Assembly (NCBI GenBank): GCA_036172665.1
Contig: CM069877.1
Location: forward strand, 25,197,001-25,261,000
Direction: 5' to 3'
Length of the DNA: 64,000 nucleotides
Source: Prosopocoilus inquinatus
Lineage: Eukaryota > Arthropoda > Insecta > Coleoptera > Lucanidae
Shown here: positions 11,540 through 26,150 of the stretch, piece after piece
Layout: each line of letters begins with the position of its first letter
Numbering within the stretch: the stretch's first letter is position 1
Program-made: the position numbers and the translations under genes
The notes under the pieces: generated by a model
Seen by the model: only the letters and a program-made list of their open reading frames with translations
Database searches by the model: none
What the model was told of the DNA's origin: nothing

Positions 11540-14221
11540 GGATCGATTAGACACATCACAGGAACAGCGCTAATACATGTTGTTTCGTTCAAAACTATTT
11601 CCAGCTTCTGCTGCGTCCGAAAACATCGTATCCCACATCAGAGTTACTGTAGTCCATCGTAACGTCAAATAACATGATAGATAAGTAAGGATCGATTAGA
11701 TACATCACAGGAACAACGCCAATACGTGTTGTTTCGTTCAAAACTATTTCCAGTTTCTGCTGCGTCCGAGAACTTCATATCTCACATCAGCGATACTTGA
11801 GTGCGTTGAAACGTCAAATAATATAGTAGATAAGTAAGGATCGACTAGATACATTACAGGAATAACGCTAATACGTGCTGTTTCGTTCAAAACTATTTCC
11901 AGCTTCTGCTGCGTCCGAGAACTTCGTATCTCATATCAGCGTTACTGGAGTCCGTTGAAACGTCAAATAACATAATAGATAAGTAAGGATCGATTAGATA
12001 CATCACAGGAACAACGCTAATACGTGTTGTTTCGTTCAAAACTATTTCCAGCTTCTGCTGAGTCCGAGAACTTCGTGTTTCACATCAGAGTTACTGGAGT
12101 CCGTTGAAACGCCAAATAACATGATAGATGAGTGAGGATCGATTAGATACATCACAGGAACAACGCTAATACGTGTTGTTTCGTTCAAAACTATTTCCAG
12201 CTTCTGCTGCGTCCGAAAACTATCTATCTCTCATCAGACATACCGGAGTCCATCCAAACGTCAAATAACATGATAGATGAGTAAGGATCGATTAGATACA
12301 TCACAGGAATAACGCTAATACGTGCTGTTTCGTTCAAAACTATTTCCAGCTTCTGCTGCGTCCGAGAACTTCGTATCTCACATCAGCGTTACTGGAGTCC
12401 GTTGAAACGTCAAATAACATAATAGATAAGTAAGGATCGATTAGATACATCACAGGAACAACGCTAATACGTGTTGTGTCGTTCAAAACTATTTCCAGCT
12501 TCTGCTGAGTCCGAGAACTTCGTATCTCACATCAGAGTTACTGGAGTCCGTTGAAACGCCAAATAACATGATAGATGAGTAAGGATCGATTAGATACATC
12601 ACAGGAACAACGCTAATGCGTGTTGTTTCATTTAAAACTATTTCCAGCTCCCGCTGCGTCCAAAAACTTCATATCTCACATCAGAGTTACTAGAGTCCAT
12701 CGAAACGTCAAATAACATGATAGATAAGTAAGGATCGATTAGATACAGCACAGGAACAACGCTAATGCGTGTTGTTTCGTTTAAAACTATTTCCAGCTTC
12801 AGCTGCGTCCGAGAACTTCGTATCTCACATCAAAGTTACTGGAGTCCATCGAAACGCCAAATAACATGATAGATGATTAAGGATCGATTAGATACATCAC
12901 AGGAACAACGCTAATGCGTGTTGTTTCGTTTAAAACTATTTCTAGCTTCAGCTGCGTCCGAGAACTTCGTATCTCACATCAAAGTTACTGAAGTCCATCG
13001 AAACGCCAAATAACATAGTAGATAAGTAAGGTTCGATTAGATACTTCACAGGAACAACGCTAATAGGTGTTGTTTCGTTCAAAACTATTTCCAGCTTCTG
13101 CTGCGTCCGAAAACTTCGTATCTCACATCGGAGTTACTGGAGTCCATCGTAACGTCAAATAACATGATAGATAAGTAAGAATCGATTAGATAAATCACAG
13201 GAACAACTCTAATACGTGTTGTTTCGTTCAAAACTATTTTCAGCTTCTGCTGCGTCCGAACACTTCGTATCTCACATCAGAGTTACTGGGGTCCGTTGAA
13301 ACGTCAAATAACATAGTAGATAAGTAAGGATCGATTAGATACATCACAGGAACAACGCTAGTACGTGTTGTTTCGTTCAAAACTATTTCCAGCCCCTGTT
13401 GAGTTCGAGAACTTCGTATCTCACATCAGCGTTACTGGAGTCCGTTGAGACGTCAATTAACATAGTAGATAAGTAAGGATCGACTAGATACATTACAGGA
13501 ATAACGCTAATACGTGCTGTTTCGTTCAAAACTATTTCCAGCTTCTGCTGCGTCCGAAAATTTCGTATCTCACATCAGCGTTACTGGAGTCCGTTGAAAC
13601 GTCAAATAACATAATAGATAAGTAAGGATCGATTAGATACATCACGGGAACAACGCTAATACGTGTTGTTTCGTTCAAAACTATTTCCAGCTTCAGCTGC
13701 GTCCGAGAACTTCGTATCTCACATCAAAGTTACTGGAGTCCATCGAAACGCCAAATAACATGATAGATGAGTAAGGATCGATTAGATACATCACAGGAAC
13801 AACGCTAATGCGTGTTGTTTCGTTTAAAACTATTTCTAGCTTCAGCTGCGTCCGAGAACTTCGTATCTCAAAACAAAGTTACTGGAGTCCATCGAAACGC
13901 CAAATAAATTGATAGATGAGTAAGGATCGATTACATACATCACAGGAACAACGCTAATGCGTGTTGTTTCGTTTAAAACTATTTCCAGCTTCTACTGCGT
14001 CCGAAAATTTCGTATCTCACATTAGAGTTACTGGAGTCCATCGAAACGTCAAATAACATGATAGATGAGTAAGGATCGATTACATACATCACAGCTACAA
14101 TGCTAATACGTGTCGTTTCGTTCAAAACTATTTCCAGCTTCTGCTGAGTTCGAGAACTTCGTATCTCATATCAGAGTTACTGGAGTCCTTTGAAACGTCA
14201 AATAACATAGTAGATAAGTAA

Positions 14222-14368
14222 GGATCGATTAAATACATCACAGGAACAACGCTAATGCGTGTTGTTTCGTTTTAAACTATTTCCAGCTTCTGCTGCGTCC
14301 GAAAACTTCGTATCTCACATCAGAGTTACTGGAGTCCGTTGAAACGTCAAGTAACAGTAGATAAGTAA
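14222..14368. repeat. 147-bp monomer, copy 3
   Basis: This is the same 2-bp deletion, offset 7459 from copy 2, within long unit U3. Confidence 0.92.
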
Positions 14369-16156
14369 GGATCGATTAGATACTTCACAGGAACAACGCT
14401 AATACGTGTTGTTTCGTTCAAAACTATTTCCAGCCCCTGTTGAGTTCGAGAACTTCGTATCTCACATCAGCGTTACTGGAGTCCGTTGAAACGTCAAATA
14501 ACACAGTAGATAAGTAAGGATCGACTAGATACATTACAGGAATAACGCTAATACTTGCTGTTTCGTTCAAAACGATTTCCAGCTTCTGCTGCGTCCGAAA
14601 ATTTCGTATCTCACATCAGCGTTACTGGAGTCCGTTGAAACGTCAAATAACATAATAGATAAGTAAGGATCGATTAGATACATCACAGGAACAACGCTAA
14701 TACGTGTTGTGTCGTTCAAAACTATTTCCAGCTTCTGCTGAGTCCGAGAACTTCGTATCTCACATCAGAGTTACTGGAGTCCGTTGAAACGCCAAATAAC
14801 ATGATAGATGAGTAAGGATCGATTAGATACATCACAGGAACAACGCTAATGCGTGTTGTTTCATTTAAAACTATTTCCAGCTCCCGCTGCGTCCAAAAAC
14901 ATCATATCTCACATCAGAGTTACTAGAGTCCATCGAAACGTCAAATAACATGATAGATAAGTAAGGATCGATTAGATACAGCACAGGAACAACGCTAATG
15001 CGTGTTGTTTCGTTTAAAACTATTTCCAGCTTCAGCTGCGTCCGAGAACTTCGTATCTCACATCAAAGTTACTGGAGTCCATCGAAACGCCAAATAACAT
15101 GATAGATGATTAAGGATCGATTAGATACATCACAGGAACAACGCTAATGCGTGTTGTTTCGTTTAAAACTATTTCTAGCTTCAGCTGCGTCCGAGAACTT
15201 CGTATCTCACATCAAAGTTACTGAAGTCCATCGAAACGCCAAATAACATAGTAGATAAGTAAGGTTCGATTAGATACTTCACAGGAACAACGCTAATAGG
15301 TGTTGTTTCGTTCAAAACTATTTCCAGCTTCTGCTGCGTCCGAAAACTTCGTATCTCACATCGGAGTTACTGGAGTCCATCGTAACGTCAAATAACATGA
15401 TAGATAAATAAGAATCGATTAGATAAATCACAGGAACAACTCCAATACGTGTTGTTTCGTTAAAAACTATTTCCAGCTTCTGCTGAGTTCGAGAACTTCG
15501 TATCTCATATCAGAGTTACTGGAGTCCGTTGAAACGTCAAATAACATAGTAGATGAGTAAGGATCGATTAGATACATCACAGGAACAACGCTAATGCGTG
15601 TTGTTTCGTTTAAAACTATTTCTAGCTTCAGCTGCGTCCGAGAACTTCGTATCTCACATCAAAGTTACTGGAGTCCATCGAAACGCCAAATAACATGATA
15701 GATGAGTAAGGATCGATTAGATACATCACAGGAACAACGCTAATGCGTGTTGTTTCGTTTAAAACTATTTCCAGCTTCTGCTGCGTCCGAAAATTTCGTA
15801 TCTCACATTAGAGTTACTGGAGTCCACCGAAACGTCAAATAACATGATAGATGAGTGAGGATCGATTAGATACATCACAGGAACAACGCTAATACGTGTT
15901 ATTTCATTTAAAACTATTTCCAGCTTCAGCGGCGTCCGAGTACTTCGTATCTCACATCAAAGTTACTGGAGTCCATCGGAACGCCAAATAACATAGTAGA
16001 TAAGTAAGGATCGATTAGATACATCACAGGAACAACGCTAATACGTGTTGTTTCGTTCAAAACTATTTCCAGCTTCTGCTGAGTTCGAGAACATCGTATC
16101 TCACATCAGAGTTACTGGAGTCCATCGTAACGTCAAATAACATGACAGATAAGTAA

Positions 16157-16385
16157 GGATCGATTAGATACATCACAGGTACAATGCTAATACGTGTCGT
16201 TTCGTTCAAAACTATTTCCAGCTTCTGCTGAGTTCGAGAACTTCGTATCTCATATCAGGAACAACGCTAATACGTGTTGTTTCGTTCAATACTATTTCCA
16301 GCTTCTGCTGCGTCCGAGAACATCGTATCTCACATCAGCGTTACTGGAGTCCGTTGAAACGTCAAATAACATGGTAGATAAGTAA
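16157..16385. repeat. 69-bp-deleted chimeric monomer pair, copy 4
   Basis: This copy has the same junction and opens short unit U4. It carries the GCTGAGTTCG allele, like the copies at 3852 and 8698. Confidence 0.93.
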
Positions 16386-18769
16386 GGATCGATTAGACAC
16401 ATCACAGGAACAGCGCTAATACATGTTGTTTCGTTCAAAACTATTTCCAGCTTCTGCTGCGTCCGAAAACATCGTATCCCACATCAGAGTTACTGTAGTC
16501 CATCGTAACGTCAAATAACATGATAGATAAGTAAGGATCGATTAGATACATCACAGGAACAACGCCAATACGTGTTGTTTCGTTCAAAACTATTTCCAGT
16601 TTCTGCTGGGTCCGAGAACTTCATATCTCACATCAGCGTTACTTGAGTGCGTTGAAACGTCAAATAATATAGTAGATAAGTAAGGATCGACTAGATACAT
16701 TACAGGAATAACGCTAATACGTGCTGTTTCGTTCAAAACTATTTCCAGCTTCTGCTGCGTCCGAGAACTTCGTATCTCATATCAGCGTTACTGGAGTCCG
16801 TTGAAACGTCAAATAACATAATAGATAAGTAAGGATCGATTAGATACATCACAGGAACAACGCTAATACGTGTTGTTTCGTTCAAAACTATTTCCAGCTT
16901 CTGCTGAGTCCGAGAACTTCGTGTCTCACATCAGAGTTACTGGAGTCCGTTGAAACGCCAAATAACATGATAGATGAGTGAGGATCGATTAGATACATCA
17001 CAGGAACAACGCTAATACGTGTTGTTTCGTTCAAAACTATTTCCAGCTTCTGCTGCGTCCGAAAACTATCTATCTCTCATCAGACATACCGGAGTCCATC
17101 CAAACGTCAAATAACATGATAGATGAGTAAGGATCGATTAGATACATCACAGGAATAACGCTAATACGTGCTGTTTCGTTCAAAACTATTTCCAGCTTCT
17201 GCTGCGTCCGAGAACTTCGTATCTCACATCAGCGTTACTGGAGTCCGTTGAAACGTCAAATAACATAATAGATAAGTAAGGATCGATTAGATACATCACA
17301 GGAACAACGCTAATACGTGTTGTGTCGTTCAAAACTATTTCCAGCTTCTGCTGAGTCCGAGAACTTCGTATCTCACATCAGAGTTACTGGAGTCCGTTGA
17401 AACGCCAAATAACATGATAGATGAGTAAGGATCGATTAGATACATCACAGGAACAACGCTAATGCGTGTTGTTTCATTTAAAACTATTTCCAGCTCCCGC
17501 TGCGTCCAAAAACTTCATATCTCACATCAGAGTTACTAGAGTCCATCGAAACGTCAAATAACATGATAGATAAGTAAGGATCGATTAGATACAGCACAGG
17601 AACAACGCTAATGCGTGTTGTTTCGTTTAAAACTATTTTCAGCTTCAGCTGCGTCCGAGAACTTCGTATCTCACATCAAAGTTACTGGAGTCCATCGAAA
17701 CGCCAAATAACATGATAGATGATTAAAGATCGATTAGATACATCACAGGAACAACGCTAATGCGTGTTGTTTCGTTTAAAACTATTTCTAGCTTCAGCTG
17801 CGTCCGAGAACTTCGTATCTCACATCAAAGTTACTGAAGTCCATCGAAACGCCAAATAACATAGTAGATAAGTAAGGTTCGATTAGATACTTCACAGGAA
17901 CAACGCTAATAGGTGTTGTTTCGTTCAAAACTATTTCCAGCTTCTGCTGCGTCCGAAAACTTCGTATCTCACATCGGAGTTACTGGAGTCCATCGTAACG
18001 TCAAATAACATGATAGATAAATAAGAATCGATTAGATAAATCACAGGAACAACTCTAATACGTGTTGTTTCGTTCAAAACTATTTCCAGCTTCTGCTGAG
18101 TTCGAGAACTTCGTATCTCATATCAGAGTTACTGGAGTCCGTTGAAACGTCAAATAACATAGTAGATGAGTAAGGATCGATTAGATACATCACAGGAACA
18201 ACGCTAATGCGTGTTGTTTCGTTTAAAACTATTTCTAGCTTCAGCTGCGTCCGAGAACTTCGTATCTCACATCAAAGTTACTGGAGTCCATCGAAACGCC
18301 AAATAACATGATAGATGAGTAAGGATCGATTAGATACATCACAGGAACAACGCTAATGCGTGTTGTTTCGTTTAAAACTATTTCCAGCTTCTGCTGCGTC
18401 CGAAAATTTCGTATCTCACATGAGAGTTACTGGAGTCCATCGAAACGTCAAATAACATGATAGATGAGTAACGATCGATTAGATACATCACAGGAACAAC
18501 GCTAATACGTGTTATTTCATTTAAAACTATTTCCAGCTTCAGCTGCGTCCGAGTACTTCGTATCTCACATCAAAGTTACTGGAGTCCATCGGAACGCCAA
18601 ATAACATAGTAGATAAGTAAGGATCGATTAGATACATCACAGGAACAACGCTAATACGTGTTGTTTCGTTCAAAACTATTTCCAGCTTCTGCTGAGTTCG
18701 AGAACATCGTATCTCACATCAGAGTTACTGGAGTCCATCGTAACGTCAAATAACATGACAGATAAGTAA
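16157..18769. repeat. Short HOR unit U4, 2613 bp
   Basis: The chimeric pair is followed by 16 monomers, at offset 7459 from U2. This completes the second 7459-bp long-short super-unit. The next chimera starts at 18770, after which class order departs from both unit types by about 19740. Homology to 43.85-45.78 kb begins near 16390, shortened there by three monomers. Confidence 0.92.
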
Positions 18770-18998
18770 GGATCGATTAGATACATCACAGGTACAATGC
18801 TAATACGTGTCGTTTCGTTCAAAACTATTTCCAGCTTCTGCTGACTTCGAGAACTTCGTATCTCATATCAGGAACAACGCTAATACGTGTTGTTTCGTTC
18901 AATACTATTTCCAGCTTCTGCTGCGTCCGAGAACATCGTATCTCACATCAGCGTTACTGGAGTCCGTTGAAACGTCAAATAACATGGTAGATAAGTAA
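18770..18998. repeat. 69-bp-deleted chimeric monomer pair, copy 5
   Basis: This copy has the same junction, carries the GCTGACTTCG allele and opens X block copy I. It is the last chimera before a 27-kb gap. Confidence 0.93.
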
Positions 18999-21900
18999 GG
19001 ATCGATTAGACACATCACAGGAACAGCGCTAATACATGTTGTTTCGTTCAAAACTATTTCCAGCTTCTGCTGCATCCGAAAACATCGTATCCCACATCAG
19101 AGTTACTGGAGTCCATCGTAACGTCAAGTAACATGATAGATAAGTAAGGATCGATTAGATACATCACAGGAACAACGCCAATACGTGTTGTTTCGTTCAA
19201 AACTATTTCCAGTTTCTGCTGCGTCCGAGAACTTCATATCTCACATCAGCGTTACTTGAGTGCGTTGAAACGTCAAATAATATAGTAGATAAGTAAGGAT
19301 CGACTAGATACATTACAGGAATAACGCTAATACGTGCTGTTTCGTTCAAAACTATTTCCAGCTTCTGCTGCGTCCGAGAACTTCGTATCTCATATCAGCG
19401 TTACTGGAGTCCGTTGAAACGTCAAATAACATAATAGATAAGTAAGGATCGATTAGATACATCACAGGAACAACGCTAATACGTGTTGTTTCGTTCAAAA
19501 CTATTTCCAGCTTCTGCTGAGTCCGAGAACTTCGTGTCTCACATCAGAGTTACTGGAGTCCGTTGAAACGCCAAATAACATGATAGATGAGTGAGGATCG
19601 ATTAGATACATCACAGGAACAACGCTAATACGTGTTGTTTCGTTCAAAACTATTTCCAGCTTCTGCTGCGTCCGAAAACTATGTATCTCTCATCAGACAT
19701 ACCGGAGTCCATCCAAATGTCAAATAACATGATAGATGAGTAAGGATCGATTAGATACATCACAGGAACAACGCTAATGCGTGTTGTTTCATTTAAAACT
19801 ATTTCCAGCTCCCGCTGCGTCCAAAAACTTCGTATCTCACATCAGAGTTACTAGAGTCCATCGAAACGTCAAATCACATGATAGGTAAGTAAGGATCGAT
19901 TAGATACAGCACAGGAACAACGCTAATGCGTGTTGTTTCGTTTAAAACTATTTCCAGCTTCAGCTGCGTCCGAGTACTTCGTATCTCACATCAAAGTTAC
20001 TGGAGTCCATCGGAACGCCAAATAACATAGTAGATAAGTAAGGATCGATTAGATACATCACAGGAACAACGCTAATACGTGTTGTTTCGTTCAAAACTAT
20101 TTCCAGCTTCTGCTGAGTTCGAGAACATCGTATCTCACATCAGAGTTACTGGAGTCCATCGTAACGTCAAATAACATGACAGATAAGTAAGGATCGATTA
20201 GATACATCACAGGTACAATGCTAATACGTGTCGTTTCGTTCAAAACTATTTCTAGCTTCAGCTGCGTCCGAGAACTTCGTATCTCACATCAAAGTTACTG
20301 GAGTCCATCGAAACGCCAAATAACATGATAGATGAGTAAGGATCGATTAGATACATCACAGGAACAACGCTAATGCGTGTTGTTTCGTTTAAAACTATTT
20401 CTAGCTTCAGCTGCGTCCGAGAACTTCCTATCTCACATCAAAGTTACTGGAGTCCATCGAAACGCCAAATAACATGATAGATGAGTAAGGATCGATTAGA
20501 TACATCACAGGAACAACGCTAATGCGTGTTGTTTCGTTTAAAACTATTTCCAGCTTCTGCTGCGTCCGAAAATTTCGTATCTCACATTAGAGTTACTGGA
20601 GTCCATCGAAACGTCAAATAACATGATAGATGAGTAAGGATCGATTAGATACATTACAGGAACAACGCTAATACGTGTTATTTCATTTAAAACTATTTCC
20701 AGCTTCAGCTGCGTCCGAGTACTTCGTATCTCACATCAAAGTTACTGGAGTCCATCGTAACGTCAAATAACATGACAGATAAGTAAGGATCGATTAGATA
20801 CATCACAGGTACAATGCTAATACGTGTCGTTTCGTTCAAAACTATTTCCAGCTTCTGCTGAGTTCGAGAACTTCGTATCTCATATCAGAGTTACTGGAGT
20901 CCGTTGAAACGTCAAATAACATAGTAGATAAGTAAGGATCGATTAGATACATCACAGGAACAACGCTAATGCGTGTTGTTTCGTTCAAAACTATTTCCAG
21001 CTTCTGCTGCGTCCGAAAACTTCTTATCTCACATCGGAGTTACTGGAGTCCATCGTAACGTCAAGTAACATGATAGATAAATAAGGATCGATTAGATAAA
21101 TCACAGGAACAACGCTAATACGTGTTGTTTCGTTCAAAACTATTTATAGCTTCTGCTGAGTTCGAGAACTTCGTATCTCATATCAGAGTTACTGGAGTCC
21201 GTTGAAACGTCAAGTAACATAGTAGATAAGTAAGGATCGATTAGATACATCACAGGAACAACGCTAATGCGTGTTGTTTCGTTCAAAGCTATTTCCAGCT
21301 TCTGCTGCGTCCGAGAACATCGTATCTCACATCAGCGTTACTGGAGTCCGTTGAAACGTCAAATAACATGGTAGATAAGTAAGGATCGATTAGACACATC
21401 ACAGGAACAGCGCTAATACGTGTTGTTTCGTTCAAAACTATTTCCAGCTTCTGCTGCTTCCGAAAGCATCGTATCCCACATCAGAGTTACTGGAGTCCAT
21501 CGTAACGTCAAATAACATGATAGATAAGTAAGGATCGATTAGATACATCACAGGAACAACGCCAATACGTGTTGTTTCGTTCAATACTATTTCCAGCTTC
21601 TGCTGCGTCCGAGAACATCGTATCTCACATCAGCGTTACTGGAGTCCGTTGAAACGTCAAATAACATGGTAGATAAGTAAGGATCGATTAGACACATCAC
21701 AGGAACAGCGCTAATACGTGTTGTTTCGTTCAAAATTATTTCCAGCTTCTGCTGCGTCCGAAAACATCGTATCCCACATCAGAGTTACTGGAGTCCATCG
21801 TAACGTCAAATAACATGATAGATGAGTAAGGATCGATTAGATACATCACAGGAACAACGCCAATACGTGCCGTTTCGTTCAAAACTATTTCCAGCTTCTG

Positions 21901-22127
21901 CTGCGTCCGAGAACATCGTATCTCACATCAGCGTTACTGGTGTCCGTTGAAACGTCAAGTAACATAGTAGATAAGTAAGGATCGATTAGATACTTCACAG
22001 GAACAACGCTAATACGTGTTGTTTCGTTCAAAACTATTTCCAGCCCCTGTTGAGTTCGAGAACTTCGTATCTCACATCAGCGTTACTGGAGTCCGTTGAG
22101 ACGTCAAATAACATAGTAGATAAGTAA

Positions 22128-22281
22128 GGATCGACTATATACATTACAGGAATAACGCTAATACGTGCTGTTTCGTTCAAAACTATTTCCAGCTTCTGCT
22201 GCGTCCGAAAATTTCGTATCTCACATCAGCGTTACTGGAGTCCGTTGAAACGTCAAATAACATAATACCTTAGATAAGTAA
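22128..22281. repeat. 154-bp monomer with private 5-bp insertion
   Basis: CATAATACCTTAGATAAG replaces CATAATAGATAAG, adding five bases near phase 138-142. The corresponding monomers at about 49142 and 53314 lack it, so it arose in copy I after the 27-kb duplication or was lost from the others. Confidence 0.9.
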
Positions 22282-25200
22282 GGATCGATTAGATACATCA
22301 CAGGAACAACGCTAATGCGTGTGGTTTCATTTAAAACTATTTCCAGCTCCCGCTGCGTCCAAAAACTTCGTATCTCACATCAGAGTTACTAGAGTCCATC
22401 GAAACGTCAAATAACATGATAGATAAGTAAGGATCGATTAGATACAGCACAGGAACAACGCTAATGCGTGTTGTTTCGTTTAAAACTATTTCCAGCTTCA
22501 GCTGCGTCCGAGAACTTCGTATCTCACATCAAAGTTACTGGAGTCCATCGAAACGCCAAATAACATGATAGATGAGTAAGGATCGATTAGATACATCACA
22601 GGAACAACGCTAATGCGTGTTGTTTCGTTTAAAACTATTTCTAGCTTCAGCTGCGTCCGAGAACTTCGTATCTCACATCAAAGTTACTGGAGTCCATCGA
22701 AACGCCAAATAACATAGTAGATAAGTAAGGATCGATTAGATACTTCACAGGAACAACGCTAATACGTGTTGTTTCGTTCAAAACTATTTCCAGCTTCTGC
22801 TGAGTTCGAGAACATCGTATCTCACATCAGAGTTACTGGAGTCCATCGTAACGTCAAATAACATGATAGATAAGTAAGGATCGATTAGATACAGCACAGG
22901 AACAACGCTAATGCGTGTTGTTTCGTTTAAAACTATTTCCAGCTTCTGCTGCGTCCGAAAACTTCGTATCTCACATCCGAGTTACTGGAGTGCATCGTAA
23001 CGTCAAGTAACATGATAGATAAATAAGGATCGATTATATAAATCACAGGAACAACGCTAATACGTGTTGTTTCGTTCAAAACTATTTCCAGCTTCCGCTG
23101 AGTTCGAGAACTTCGTATCTCATATCAGAGTTACTGGAGTCCGTTGAAACGTCAAATAACATAGTAGATAAGTAAGGATCGATTAGATACATCATAGGAA
23201 CAACGCTAATACGTGTTATTTCATTTAAAACTATTTCCAGCTTCAGCTGCGTCCGAGTACTTCGTATCTCACATCAAAGTTACTGGAGTCCATCGGAACG
23301 CCAAATAACATGATAGATGAGTAAGGATCGATTAGATACATCACAGGAACAACGCTAATGCGTATTGTTTCGTTTAAAACTATTTCCAGCTTCTGCTGCG
23401 TCCGAAAATTTCGTATCTCACATTAGAGTTACTGGAGTCCATCGAAACATCAAATAACATGATAGATGAGTAAGGATCGATTAGATACATCACAGGAACA
23501 ACGCTAATACGTGTTATTTCATTTAAAACTATTTCCAGCTTCAGCTGCGTCCGAGTACTTCGTATCTCACATCAAAGTTACTGGAGTCCATCGGAACGCC
23601 AAATAACATAGTAGATAAGTAAGGATCGATTAGATACATCACACGAACAACGCTAATACGTGTTGTTTCGTTCAAAACTATTTCCAGCTTCTGCTGAGTT
23701 CGAGAACTTCGTATCTCATATCAGAGTTACTGGAGTCCGTTGAAACGTCAAATAACGTAGTAGATAAGTAAGGATCGATTAGATTCATCATAGGAACAAC
23801 GCTAATGCGTGTTGTTTCGTTTAAAACTATTTCCAGCTTCAGCTGCGTCCGAGAACTTCGTATCTCACATCAAAGTTACTGGAGTCCATCGAAACGCCAA
23901 ATAACATGATAGATGAGTAAGGATCGATTGGATACATCACAGGAACAACGCTAATACGTGTTATTTCATTTAAAACTATTTCCAGCTTCAGCTGCGTCCG
24001 AGTACTTCGTATCTCACATCAAAGTTACTTGAGTCCATCGAAACGCCAAATAACATGATAGATAAATAAGAATCGATTAGATAAATCACAGGAACAACGC
24101 TAATACGTGTTGTTTCGTTCAAAACTATTTCTAGCTTCTGCTGAGTTCGAGAACATCGTATCTCACATCAGAGTTACTGGAGTCCATCGTAATGTCAAAT
24201 AACATGACAGATAAGTAAGGATCGATTAGATACATCACAGGTACAATGCTAATACGTGTCGTTTCGTTCAAAATTATTTCCAGCTTCTGCTGATTTCGAG
24301 AACTTCGTATCTCATATCAGAGTTACTGGAGTCCGTTGAAACGTCAAATAACATAGTAGATAAGTAAGGATCGATTAGATACATCATAGGAACAACGCTA
24401 ATGCGTGTTGTTTCGTTTAAAACTATTTCCAGCTTCAGCTGCGTCCGAGAACTTCGTATCTCACATCAAAGTTACTGGAGTCCATCAAAACGCCAAATAA
24501 CATGATAGATGAGTAAGGATCGATTAGATACATCACGGGAACAACGCTAATGCGTGTTGTTTCGTTTAAAACTATTTCTAGCTTCAGCTGCGTCCGAGAA
24601 GTTCGTATCTCACATCAAAGTTACTGGAGTCCATCGAAACGCCAAATAACATGATAGATGAGTAAGGATCGATAAGATACATCACAGGAACAACGCTAAT
24701 GCGTGTTGTTTCGTTTAAAACTATTTCCAGCTTCTGCTGCGTCCGAAAATTTCGTATCTCACATTAGAGTTACTGGAGTCCATCGAAACGTCAAATAACA
24801 TGATAGATGAGTAAGGATCGATTAGATACAACACAGGAACAACGCTAATACGTGTTATTTCATTTAAAACTATTTCCAGCTTCAGCTGCGTCCGAGTACT
24901 TCGTATCTCACATCAAAGTTACTGGAGTCCATCGGAACGCCAAATAACATGATAGATGAGTAAGGATCGATTAGATACATCACAGGAACAACGCTAATAC
25001 GTGTTGTTTCGTTCAAAACTATTTCCAGCTTCTGCTGCGTCCGAGAACTTCGTATCTCACATCAGCGTTACTGGAGTCCATCGTAACGTCAAATAACATG
25101 ACAGATAAGTAAGGATCGATTAGATACATCACAGGTACAATGCTAATACGTGTCGTTTCGTTCAAAACTATTTCCAGCTTCTGCTGAGTTCGAGAACTTC

Positions 25201-26006
25201 GTATCTCATATCAGAGTTACTGGAGTCCGTTGAAACGTCAAATAACATAGTAGATAAGTAAGGATCGATTAGATACATCACTGGAACAACGCTAATACCT
25301 GTTATCTCGTTCAAAACTATTTCCAGCCCCTGTTGAGTTCGAGAACTTCGTATCTCACATCAGCGTTACTGGAGTCCGTTGAAACGTCAAATAACATAGT
25401 AGATAAGTAAGGATCGATTAGATACATCACAGGAACAACGCTAATACGTGTTATTTCGTTCAAAACTATTTCCAGCTTCTGCTGCGTCCGAACACTTCGT
25501 ATCTCACATCAGAGTTACTGGAGCCCATCGTAACGTCAAATAACACGATAGATAAGTAAGGATCGATTAGATACATCACAGGAACAGCGCTAATACGTAT
25601 TGTTTCGTTCAATACTATTTCCAGCTTCTGCTGCGTCCGAGAACATCGTATCTCACATCAGCGTTACTGGAGTCCGTTGAAACGTCAAATAACATAGTAG
25701 ATAAGTAAGGATCGATTAGATACATCACAGGAACAACGCTAATACGTGTTGTTTCGTTCAAAACTATTTCCAGCTTCAGCTGCTTCCGAGAACTTTGTAT
25801 CTCACATCAGCGTTACTTTAGTCCGTTGAAACGTCAAATAACATGATACATAAGTAACAATCGATTAGATACATCACAGGAACAACGCTAATACGTGTTG
25901 TTTCGTTCAAAACTATTTCCAGCTTCTGCTGAGTCCGAGAACCTCGTATCTCACATCAGAGTTACTGGAGTCCATCATAACGTCAAATAATATGATAGAT
26001 AAGTAA

Positions 26007-26150
26007 GGATCGATACATCACAGGAACAGCGCTAATACGTGTTGTTTCGTTCAATACTATTTCCAGCTTCTGCTGCGTCCGAGAACATCGTATCTCACAT
26101 CAGCGTTACTGGAGTCCGTTGAAACGTCAAATAACATGGTAGATAAGTAA
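26007..26150. repeat. 144-bp monomer (5-bp deletion), copy 1
   Basis: GGATCGATACATC replaces GGATCGATTAGATACATC, a loss of five bases between the direct repeats GAT...GAT at phases 6-15. As in every other copy, the preceding monomer has ATCATAACG near phase 117 and the following one starts GGATAGATTAGACAC. Confidence 0.92.

Larger units (their letters stand above)
11311..16156. repeat. Long HOR unit U3, 4846 bp
   Basis: This unit has the same layout as U1 at offset 7459: chimera, 18 monomers, 147-mer at 14222-14368, 12 monomers. The GGGGTCCG landmark is at 13288, exactly 7459 after 5829. Private changes include CTCAAAACAAAG near 13867 and AACATCATATC near 14898. The chimera here reads GCTGACTTCG instead of the GCTGAGTTCG seen at 3852 and 8698. 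Confidence 0.93.
18770..25214. repeat. X block, copy I (parent of 45.8-56 kb)
   Basis: The block begins with a 69-bp-deleted chimera and continues for about 42 monomers dominated by AATGCG/TTTAAAAC and GTTATTTCATTT classes. Landmarks match a second copy at offset 27,014, for example AAATCACATG at 19871 versus 46885 and TATTTATAGC near 21140 versus 48154. The offset falls to 27,009 after the 5-bp insertion at about 22267 and to 26,860 after one extra monomer near 23.3 kb. It ends where CACTGGAAC...ACCTGTTATC monomers of domain Y start. Confidence 0.85.
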
